From: a virus
Length of the DNA: 29,303 nucleotides
IMG/VR virus record: IMGVR_UViG_3300042288_000055
Coordinates: 1-29,303 of that record
Strand: one strand, 5' to 3'
Of the stretch, positions 23,492 through 29,175 are shown in pieces (positions within the stretch are counted from its first letter, which is position 1; each line of letters begins with the position of its first letter). Below the pieces are notes generated by a model. That model saw nothing but the letters and a program-made list of their open reading frames with translations. It did not search any database and was not told the origin of the DNA. A program made the position numbers and the translations under genes.

Positions 23492-23727
23492 TCAGCTTTG
23501 GTAAGCCCGGCTGGCAACGTCGGCTTGAATTTGCCATCAGACAGTGGTGGTTTGAGCTGACGTTGCCCGCCAAGCTAGATAAAGCTGAAGCCGACTGGCA
23601 CGCAACGCAACCTAAAGCTCCCGATCCGATCATCGTCGAGCACCCTATAGATGACACCTTGCAAACAGGTGACAGCCGCTTGCTCGGTGGCGGCATGAGT
23701 ATCCACGCACCTTGGAAACGTGACTAA
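23485..23727 (+). CDS. C-terminal extension read by -1 frameshift (no start codon of its own)
   Basis: The frame is open from 23404 but holds no ATG, GTG or TTG until an ATG at 23695, close to its end. After the slip it encodes 80 residues: ALISFGKPGWQRRLEFAIRQ, a WWFELTLPAKLD amphipathic stretch, an acidic linker and the end GGGMSIHAPWKRD. With the first 45 residues this gives a fusion of about 125. The stop overlaps the endolysin GTG by eight bases, the tight spacing expected of a translated gene. The alternative is reinitiation at ATC in TAATC (23489-23493), a very rare start. Function unknown. Confidence 0.6.
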   Translation, partial: ALISFGKPGWQRRLEFAIRQWWFELTLPAKLDKAEADWHATQPKAPDPIIVEHPIDDTLQTGDSRLLGGGMSIHAPWKRD

Positions 23728-24796
23728 CACCGCACCGATCACGCTGGAGCAATTGTTCCGGTTTTATAAAGCGCTGCCGCATCAAGCTGCTGCGTTGCAA
23801 CTGCTGGAACAGGATTTAGCAGTCAATGGCTACGCCGTTGCTATGCGCCGCGATCGCGCATGGTTTGCCACTTGGAGTCAAGACGGCAAGCAGGCCGATC
23901 TGGCCGCAGCGCTCAAGATCATCAAGGAGTTTGAAGGCTGCCACCTTGAAGCCTACTTGTGCCCCGCCAATCGGTGGACAATTGGCTGGGGTAATACCCG
24001 CTATCAAGACGGCAGAGCTGTCAAGCAAGGCGACAGCATCAACCGCATCGAGGCGGACATGTTACTTCGACAGGAGGTGGACCGCATCGCCGTCAAACTG
24101 GCTAAGGATGTGCCTGGTTGGAGGGAGATGGCTGATGACCAGCGGTCGGCGCTGGTGTCATTTGCCTATAATCTCGGCGCTGGCTTCTATGGCGCTGTTG
24201 GCTTTGAAACGATCAGCAAGCGGCTAAAAGAAAAGGATTGGGGCAAGGTGCCCGAAGCGATGATGTTGTACAGGAACCCTGGCAGTAACTTTGAAGCTGG
24301 CCTGAAGCGGCGCCGTGAAGCGGAGGGCAAGCTATGGAGCCAAGGACTACCGCAGCAGCCGCAGGCCAGCCCATACAAGGTGAAGCCATCTGATCCGTTC
24401 AGCACCAAGCTGTCGCCACACTTCACCCTTGGCGAGTTTGCACTGGGGCAACCTGCTCGGCGCTTCACTGCTCAGCACCAGGTAGACACCGCCATCGAGC
24501 TGGCGGCATTTTTGGAACGTGTGCGCGTCCAATTTGGAGGCAAGCGCATCACCATCACCTCGGGCTACAGACCTGCAGCAATCAACCGCGCAGTTGGTGG
24601 TGCATCTAGCAGTGAGCACCTGTATGACGCGCCCAGCGTCGGCGCGGTGGACTTCTTTGTGGACGGTGCAGACATCAATGCGGTGCAAGCCTGGTGTGAC
24701 AAGGAATGGCCGTTCAGCATCGGCTATGGTGCGCCTAAGGGGTTTGTCCACCTCGGCATCCGCAAAGGCCGGCCTCGCGTTCGCTGGGACTACTGA
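23720..24796 (+). CDS. Two-domain endolysin: GH24 muramidase plus M15 peptidase
   Basis: 358 residues from a GTG. Residues 1-62 form a small helical region, perhaps substrate targeting. The GH24 domain (about 63-210) has the pattern E72 - 8 residues - C81 - 5 residues - T87, the Glu/(Asp or Cys)/Thr triad arrangement of phage lysozymes, with TIGWGNTRYQDG and LVSFAYNLGAG. A linker precedes an M15_3-type zinc peptidase (about 232-358) with SGYRPAAINRAVGG, SSEH300, D311 in GAVDF and H344 in FVHLGI. It should cut both glycan and peptide bonds of the wall. No signal peptide is seen, so a holin is needed. Confidence 0.94.
   Translation: MTNTAPITLEQLFRFYKALPHQAAALQLLEQDLAVNGYAVAMRRDRAWFATWSQDGKQADLAAALKIIKEFEGCHLEAYLCPANRWTIGWGNTRYQDGRAVKQGDSINRIEADMLLRQEVDRIAVKLAKDVPGWREMADDQRSALVSFAYNLGAGFYGAVGFETISKRLKEKDWGKVPEAMMLYRNPGSNFEAGLKRRREAEGKLWSQGLPQQPQASPYKVKPSDPFSTKLSPHFTLGEFALGQPARRFTAQHQVDTAIELAAFLERVRVQFGGKRITITSGYRPAAINRAVGGASSSEHLYDAPSVGAVDFFVDGADINAVQAWCDKEWPFSIGYGAPKGFVHLGIRKGRPRVRWDY
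23850..23857. repeat. HIP1 octamer GCGATCGC
   Basis: Exact copy inside the endolysin gene. Confidence 0.8.
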
Positions 24797-24797
24797 C

Positions 24798-25952
24798 ATG
24801 AACTCCGAACGTACCTACCAATGCCGCCGCACAACAGCGTGCCGGGCGTGGATTGCTGAATCCGAACTTGAATGGGTGCAGGTTTCTAGTGGCCGGCGGC
24901 CTGTATGCAAGCCAGGTATGTGCCCCAAGGGAAATCGAAACGATACGACCGCAGAACTGTTGGCCTTGCAGTTGGAGGTGCGCCGCCTAAAGGCCACTGC
25001 TAAGACCGCCAATGATGGCCAGGAGCGAGCAATTGGCGAGGTGGAGCGACTGCAGGAGCAACTCAGCACGGCGCTGGGCATCGTGGACTGCCCAACCGAC
25101 TTGGCAATTCTGCCGCCACCGATAACTGCCGTTTCTAAATCAGTGCCGGTGCTGCTGTGTTCCGATTGGCACTGCGGTGCAGTGGTGCGTCCAGCATCGG
25201 TAAACGACCTCAATGAGTTTGACGTAGGCATCTTCCACCAACGCGCGCAGGGCCTGTTCCGCAATGCGCTGAAGGTGGTAAACATGGTTCGCTCCAGCGC
25301 GACCATCACTGAGATGGTGGTGTGGCTAGGAGGTGACCTAATTGACAACTGGCTTCACCCTGAACAGGTGCAGATGCAGGAGTTAAGCCCAACGCAGCAG
25401 ATCATCGAATGCGAGCGGGCCATTGTGGCGGGCCTGAATTACCTGCTTGAGCACGGCGACTTTGATCAAATCATCGTGCCTTGCAGCCACGGCAACCACG
25501 GGCGCACAACTCAGAAGATGCAGGCCGACAACAGCCATGCCACCAGCTATGAATGGCTGATGTATCAAAGCCTGCAGCGGCACTTCCGCAGTGAGCCGCG
25601 CATCGTCTGGCAGATTGCTGACGGCAACGTGACCTATCTGACAGTGCTGGGCCAGGTGTTGCGCTTCCACCACGGTGACGCCTGCCGTTACCAAGGCGGC
25701 ATTGGTGGACTAACAATCCCGCTGACCAAGTGGATTCACAGAGCAGATCAAGCAATTCGCGCTGACCACACATTCCAAGGCCACTTCCATCAGCTAACGC
25801 TGGGCCAGAACTGGTCAGTAAACGGCAGCCTGATCGGTGCAACCGCTTACGGCTTGAAGCTGGGTTTTGCACCGGAGCGTCCGCAGCAGTTAATGCGGTT
25901 CATTGACTCAGCGCGTGGGTTTACCGTGTCGGCTCCCATCTTGACCGATTGA
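24798..25952 (+). CDS. Calcineurin-like metallophosphoesterase with N-terminal cysteine motif
   Basis: 384 residues from the ATG at 24798, one base after the endolysin stop; an upstream in-frame extension would lie wholly inside the endolysin gene and is discarded. Metal-binding motifs: D123-W-H125 (CSDWHCG), GGD180, GNH (232-234), H291-H292 (FHHGD) and GHFH (328-331), in the correct order for the family. Residues 1-45 carry C9, C15, C37 and C42, a possible zinc knuckle, followed by coiled coil (about 52-92). Substrate is unknown: nucleic acid, nucleotide or phosphoprotein. The neighbouring HNH nuclease hints at DNA processing. Confidence 0.88.
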   Translation: MNSERTYQCRRTTACRAWIAESELEWVQVSSGRRPVCKPGMCPKGNRNDTTAELLALQLEVRRLKATAKTANDGQERAIGEVERLQEQLSTALGIVDCPTDLAILPPPITAVSKSVPVLLCSDWHCGAVVRPASVNDLNEFDVGIFHQRAQGLFRNALKVVNMVRSSATITEMVVWLGGDLIDNWLHPEQVQMQELSPTQQIIECERAIVAGLNYLLEHGDFDQIIVPCSHGNHGRTTQKMQADNSHATSYEWLMYQSLQRHFRSEPRIVWQIADGNVTYLTVLGQVLRFHHGDACRYQGGIGGLTIPLTKWIHRADQAIRADHTFQGHFHQLTLGQNWSVNGSLIGATAYGLKLGFAPERPQQLMRFIDSARGFTVSAPILTD

Positions 25953-26258
25953 ATGGATCATCGGATTGATGGCGCCAACCTGATCCCCAAACGCAATGCA
26001 AAACATCAATTTAGACAACGCATCTTTGACGCATGGCAACACTGCTGCGCATATTGTGGCGCATCAGCAGATACATTAGATCATATAAAGCCACGCCATA
26101 AAGGTGGCGCAACTATTGTTAGCAACTTAGTGCCAGCTTGCAAAAACTGCAATCGATGCAAAGGTAGCGAGCACTGGCAAGAATGGTTTAAGCTACAAAG
26201 TTTTTGGTCCGCAACACTGGAGAAAGAAGTGCAGCAGTGGATGGAGAACAACTACTAA
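25953..26258 (+). CDS. HNH endonuclease
   Basis: 101 residues, starting immediately after the previous stop. The HNH core is plain: CAYCG (C32, C35), LDHIKPRHKGG (D43-H44), N58 in VSNLVPAC and CKNCNRCKGS (C63, C66), a zinc-bound beta-beta-alpha metal nuclease. Small HNH proteins in phages often work with the terminase in DNA packaging; others are homing enzymes. It lies at the end of the plus-strand late block, not beside the terminase as seen in this linear window. In a circular or terminally redundant genome the two could be separated by the early genes. Confidence 0.93.
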   Translation: MDHRIDGANLIPKRNAKHQFRQRIFDAWQHCCAYCGASADTLDHIKPRHKGGATIVSNLVPACKNCNRCKGSEHWQEWFKLQSFWSATLEKEVQQWMENNY

Positions 26259-26382
26259 TCATTTGATGATAAAAAACTAATGCCTGCCAGTCTTGCTGAT
26301 GTTCTTTACACGCTCCAGCAACGCATACACGCCAAACATAACCAGAGCCGGTGTATATTCTTTTGATAGTAGGTTGCGGCAT
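26188..26382 (-). CDS. Possible small protein downstream of the sigma gene
   Basis: A 64-residue frame from ATG at 26382, 27 bases after the sigma stop on the same strand, with a G-rich SD-like stretch upstream. The first 36 residues (MPQPTIKRIYTGSGYVWRVC and then KEHQQDWQALVFYHQ) look protein-like, while the tail overlaps the HNH gene in antisense. If real it would be co-transcribed with the sigma factor. If not, 26259-26409 is a 151-base gap with no other feature. Confidence 0.4.
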   Translation of the reverse strand: MPQPTIKRIYTGSGYVWRVCVAGACKEHQQDWQALVFYHQMISSCSPSTAALLSPVLRTKNFVA

Positions 26383-26409
26383 GACAGCCCCCAAATTTCG
26401 ACAGCTTGA

Positions 26410-27312
26410 TTAGCCTAAGCCGCCAAGCGGCGTGCCGTTAAGCTCCTTCCCTTTGTTGAGCATCATTCGTAATCTAAACAGCGCCATGCGTTCAAGTTGC
26501 TGCACCCGTGATGGCGCAACGCCAAGCTTTGCAGCGATCTCAGCCCATGTCAGTGGTTGCTGTAGCCTACGGCTGCGCACTATAAACTTTGAGCGGTCGT
26601 CTAAATACTTATCAATCAACTCAAGCATCTCCTGCGCTTGATGGCTGATGCTAAGTTCATCCATATCAATCAATGACTTAGGGTCGGCAATCATGTCAAT
26701 CAGCGTTAATGTTTCGCTGTTGGCTGATATTGCATCTAAGCTATGCACTGCATGACTGCGGCGTAGTGCATCATAGATAACATTAATATCAACGCCGATA
26801 TGTTCTGCTACTTCATTCAATGTTGGTGTGCGTCCTATGCGTTGCCCAAGGTCTGACGTAGTACGCGCTATCTTTGCTAGCAGGTCATGCAACCCAGTCG
26901 GTAATCTAATCATTGCGTCGCTTTGCGATAGCGCACGTTGGATGCCTTGCTTAATCCACCAGTAGGCGTAAGTTGAAAACTTATAGCCGCGTGATGAATC
27001 AAATAGCTCAACCGCTCTGGCAAGCCCGATATTGCCCTCTTGGATGAGGTCCATGATCTCAAGTGACTTGCGCCTTCGGTTTTCGTACTTTTTTGCTACA
27101 TGCACCACTAGCTGTAGGTTGCATTGCATAAACCGTTCACGGGCACGTTGACCGCTACGCACCAGCCGCTGCTCTGCATCAGTCAGTGTGCGCTCTAGTT
27201 CTTGCAGCTCACGCATCTTGGCAATGCGTCTGCCGTATTGGATCTCTTGGTCCACTGTGAGCAGTGGATACCGCGCAATCTCGTTAAGGTATCTCTGGAA
27301 TGATGGGGACAT
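26410..27312 (-). CDS. Phage-encoded sigma-70 family sigma factor (cyanobacterial group 2-like)
   Basis: 300 residues. Region 1.2 (RYLNEIARYPLLTVDQEIQY, 7-26) and region 2 (NLQLVVHVAKKYENRRRKSL, then DLIQEGNIGLARAVELFDSS and YKFSTYAYWWIKQGIQRAL, about 65-128) are typical of primary-type sigmas, including the core-binding helix and the -10 melting aromatics. Region 3 is about 135-215 (RLPTGLHDLLAKIARTTSDL, TLNEVAEHIGV). Region 4.2 has an HTH (LTWAEIAAKLGVAPSRVQQL, 254-273) for the -35. It lacks region 1.1, as in alternative group 2 sigmas. It should redirect host RNA polymerase. It converges on the late operon end and diverges from the gene at 27311. Confidence 0.95.
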   Translation of the reverse strand: MSPSFQRYLNEIARYPLLTVDQEIQYGRRIAKMRELQELERTLTDAEQRLVRSGQRARERFMQCNLQLVVHVAKKYENRRRKSLEIMDLIQEGNIGLARAVELFDSSRGYKFSTYAYWWIKQGIQRALSQSDAMIRLPTGLHDLLAKIARTTSDLGQRIGRTPTLNEVAEHIGVDINVIYDALRRSHAVHSLDAISANSETLTLIDMIADPKSLIDMDELSISHQAQEMLELIDKYLDDRSKFIVRSRRLQQPLTWAEIAAKLGVAPSRVQQLERMALFRLRMMLNKGKELNGTPLGGLG

Positions 27313-27538
27313 GATGAATCCATTAGTTCATACAATGGAAGCACAGTTCCATGGCGCAGCCAATGCAAGTGCATTACGAGCATTGCACGCCAAGGGTGAT
27401 TGGAATGGCTTGCTGGAATACGCGCTGCTGTTAGCGGAGCTAGAAGCAAGCCAGCGGTCGCAGATCCGATGGTTAGTCAGCGAGGCTTGTAGTGGCATAG
27501 GCCGCGCAACTGGCGGCAAAGAATCCACCATTGCCTGA
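27311..27538 (+). CDS. Small helical protein divergent from sigma factor
   Basis: 75 residues; possible starts at 27311, 27314 and 27335. The core ANASALRALHAKGDWNGLLE continues YALLLAELEASQRSQIRWLV and SEACSG, an all-helical sequence of a kind I recall from cyanophages. A GGGG lies just before the first ATG. It is the only plus-strand gene in this minus-strand neighbourhood. Its first ATG overlaps the sigma start codon (bases 27311-27312 shared), and its last 66 bases overlap the 3' end of the helix-turn-helix gene. Function unknown. A regulator of sigma (anti-sigma) is an untested idea based only on adjacency and size. Confidence 0.7.
   Translation: MMNPLVHTMEAQFHGAANASALRALHAKGDWNGLLEYALLLAELEASQRSQIRWLVSEACSGIGRATGGKESTIA
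27335..27352. promoter_or_regulatory. Inverted repeat upstream of the sigma gene
   Basis: ATGGAA and TTCCAT are perfect arms around GCACAG. It lies 22 bases upstream of the sigma start codon and inside the first codons of the divergent gene, so it could be an operator for sigma or a hairpin in the other message. Confidence 0.35.
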
Positions 27539-27865
27539 TTCAGGTATCCCCATAGTGCAACCACGGTTATGGTCCCAATGGACGCATCGCCCGCAGTGCG
27601 CTCGTTGGGTTCCCCTGCCAACAGTTTCCAGCCAATCCGGTAGCGGCGTAGCAGCTAGCTCAGATTCAGTCGGTGGTAGTACATGCTTCCAACCTTTGTA
27701 GATCACTGCATTGCGTAGTGTCTGCGTGCCTACACCCCAACGCCTAGCCAGTTGCGGCAATGTACCAACTGGCCCTTTCATCACATAGATGCGAGCAAGG
27801 CGCACTTGCTCTTCAGTCAAGCGAGCGTTGTAGCATTTCTCACCGCGTTCTATTGCTGGTTTCAT
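27473..27865 (-). CDS. Helix-turn-helix protein with C-terminal four-cysteine motif
   Basis: 130 residues. The N-terminus has the NARLTEEQVRLARIYVMKG layout, then TLPQLARRWGVGTQTLRNAV (35-54) and YKGWKHV, typical of small phage/homing-type HTH DNA-binding modules. The C-terminal part holds CGRC (91, 94), C103 in RGCTMGIPESG and C120 in FFAASCAAY, a likely zinc or Fe-S site. It is the last gene of the leftward chain, with ATG overlapping the previous stop (ATGA). Probably a DNA-binding regulator; the target could be the promoter of the sigma/27311 pair just downstream, which is inference. The last 66 bases overlap the plus-strand gene. Confidence 0.8.
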   Translation of the reverse strand: MKPAIERGEKCYNARLTEEQVRLARIYVMKGPVGTLPQLARRWGVGTQTLRNAVIYKGWKHVLPPTESELAATPLPDWLETVGRGTQRAHCGRCVHWDHNRGCTMGIPESGNGGFFAASCAAYATTSLAD

Positions 27866-28026
27866 GTGTGGTTCCAGTGGCGGATCACTCCGGCAACGAT
27901 AAAGGCGTTGGTTAGTAGGTAGCTGCTGAGGATGGCAAGGCGCACCATGGCGATGCGGTCGGCGATGCGTGGATCAGGGTGACCCTTCTCACCGAGGGCT
28001 TTGGCCAGGACGCGCCAGTAGGTCAC
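27862..28026 (-). CDS. Tiny membrane protein of the minus-strand chain
   Basis: Fifty-four residues from a GTG that overlaps the previous stop by four bases. The charged start TYWRVLAKALGEKGHPDPRI leads to a hydrophobic segment (about 26-48, AMVRLAILSSYLLTNAFIVA) that can cross the membrane once. I recall similar small proteins in cyanophages; no function is known to me. It may be a membrane anchor or host takeover peptide. The stop overlaps the HTH gene as ATGA. Confidence 0.75.
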   Translation of the reverse strand: MTYWRVLAKALGEKGHPDPRIADRIAMVRLAILSSYLLTNAFIVAGVIRHWNHT

Positions 28027-28247
28027 TGGCCCTCCAGCTCGGCGGCGATTCTCAACAGCTCATAGCGAATGCCGTAGCTTTCCAAATTCTCTGGCACCAC
28101 CTGATCCGCAGCAGCCCGCAGGGCGGTGGCTGCTACTTGTCTTGATATAAAACAAATATCCTCGTAGTTGCAATGGCCAGACTCCCAGTCCAACGGTTCG
28201 ATTGCATTCGCAACGGCTTGCGCAGCGGGGGATAGGGGATTAGTCAT
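28023..28247 (-). CDS. Small helical protein, SPAAQAV family, copy B
   Basis: Seventy-four residues from the ATG at 28247; a longer in-frame start (28274) would overlap the upstream gene by 35 bases. The sequence starts MTNPLSPAAQAVANAIE, and VAATALRAAADQVVPE follows near 40-55. It is paralogous to the next upstream gene (both have PLSPAAQAV and QxAAxALRAAA). The upstream junction uses an ATGACTAA overlap of eight bases. No known domain; helical, slightly acidic. Probably an accessory early protein. Confidence 0.75.
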   Translation of the reverse strand: MTNPLSPAAQAVANAIEPLDWESGHCNYEDICFISRQVAATALRAAADQVVPENLESYGIRYELLRIAAELEGQ

Positions 28248-28485
28248 TCGTTTCCAGTTCGGTGGCAAGGTCAAGTAAATCGTCTACTTCGATCATCATG
28301 GCGTAGGAGGAGCCATTGCAGATTGCATACTCTTCGCTACGCAGGTGCATCGCAGCAGCCCGCAGGGCGGCGGCGGCTATCTGCCGAGCTTCGTTGAGGC
28401 AATCTTCTGGGCCATAGGCGCTGCTGTTGTTGGCGGCATTCCAGACAGCCTGCGCGGCGGGGCTCAGTGGGGTGGGGTCAGTCAT
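28240..28485 (-). CDS. Small helical protein, SPAAQAV family, copy A
   Basis: Eighty-one residues starting MTDPTPLSPAAQAVWNAANN at 28485; a longer frame (28539) is discarded because it overlaps the neighbour by 62 bases. ARQIAAAALRAAAMHLRSEE near 32-51 matches the same block in copy B. The C-terminus VDDLLDLATELETND is acidic. The start overlaps the upstream stop as ATGACTGA and the end overlaps copy B as ATGACTAA. Function unknown. Confidence 0.75.
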   Translation of the reverse strand: MTDPTPLSPAAQAVWNAANNSSAYGPEDCLNEARQIAAAALRAAAMHLRSEEYAICNGSSYAMMIEVDDLLDLATELETND

Positions 28486-28660
28486 CGAGCCGACCTCCAT
28501 CAACGATGGCGTCACACCACTCCTTAAAGGGTGTTTCAACCTGAGCCATGGCTTTGTTGTTCACGGTGTTCGGGTTGCGGATCATGGCAATGGCAAGGCC
28601 AAGGGCATCGCCGAGGCGATCCTCAAGGCTGTTTAGTGGCACGAATTTGTAGTCAATCAT
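28478..28660 (-). CDS. Small conserved hypothetical protein (NPNTVNNKAMAQV)
   Basis: Sixty residues: SLEDRLGDALGLAIAMIRNP, then NTVNNKAMAQVETPFKEWCD, ending GGRLDD. The compact conserved look (alternating helix and turn) suggests a true gene, and I recall relatives in cyanophage early regions. The start overlaps the previous stop by four bases (ATGA), and its end overlaps the next by eight (ATGACTGA). Function unknown. Confidence 0.78.
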   Translation of the reverse strand: MIDYKFVPLNSLEDRLGDALGLAIAMIRNPNTVNNKAMAQVETPFKEWCDAIVDGGRLDD

Positions 28661-29175
28661 TGATTTGCTTGGTCATAAAGGGCATTGACGACGATGCCGC
28701 GATCGCCGGGGTAAAGATCTAAGGGAGCTTCGTTAAGCCACAAGGCCACCATGCGGATTGCGGCGCGGGCTTCCTCCTCCCAGTTGCTAACCTCATCATC
28801 TCGGCCAATAGCGTGGGCTACCTGATCCACCAGCGAACTATCAACTTGGTTTGAAATAGAAGTTGGCGTCATACCAACCCTGAAGTTGGGCGTCAGCAAT
28901 GCCTGTAACTCCGCCTGTTGCTCTACAGTAAGTTTCAGAGGCTTGCTGATTTGGTAGACCTTTGATGCTTGGCGTTCAGCAGCTTCTAGCGATTCAACCC
29001 GACTACACAAAGCCAAAATGTTTGAATTGGTTTCGACGATGTGCTTGTGAGCTGCATCTTCTAGCACCTTGACCCTGGCGCGGAGTTCAAGTAGGCAGGC
29101 GTCGTGATCGTTGTCTTCGGCGTACAGCTCAATGGATTCCCATTGTTCTGGTGTTAGGCGGTAAGGCTTAGTCAT
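28657..29175 (-). CDS. Early-region hypothetical protein with coiled coil and C-terminal helical domain
   Basis: 172 residues from the ATG at 29175; the longer frame to 29241 is disfavoured because it overlaps the upstream gene. Segments: N-terminal TKPYRLTPEQWESIELYAED, coiled coil about 30-75 (LLELRARVKVLEDAAHKHIV), a KPLKLTVEQQAELQALL block near 80-97, and a C-terminal SSLVDQVAHAIGRDDEVSNW then EEEARAAIRMVALWL (about 118-152). Nothing identifies a reaction. The start shares ATGACTAA with the upstream stop. Confidence 0.72.
   Translation of the reverse strand: MTKPYRLTPEQWESIELYAEDNDHDACLLELRARVKVLEDAAHKHIVETNSNILALCSRVESLEAAERQASKVYQISKPLKLTVEQQAELQALLTPNFRVGMTPTSISNQVDSSLVDQVAHAIGRDDEVSNWEEEARAAIRMVALWLNEAPLDLYPGDRGIVVNALYDQANQ
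28699..28706. repeat. HIP1 octamer GCGATCGC
   Basis: Exact copy inside the 172-residue minus-strand gene near the window end. Confidence 0.8.

Noticed and set aside
24519-24797. 93-codon N-terminal extension of the metallophosphoesterase frame
   Set aside because: It lies fully within the endolysin M15 domain in another frame; the ATG at 24798 one base after the endolysin stop is far better.
26259-26409. Bidirectional terminator between the HNH and sigma genes
   Set aside because: A convergent arrangement makes one likely, but I see no stable stem followed by a T-run on either strand; only A-rich sequence near 26270.
28427-28636. Plus-strand frames opposite the minus-strand small-gene chain
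   Set aside because: They run against four mutually overlapping, coupled minus-strand genes and lack recognisable features.
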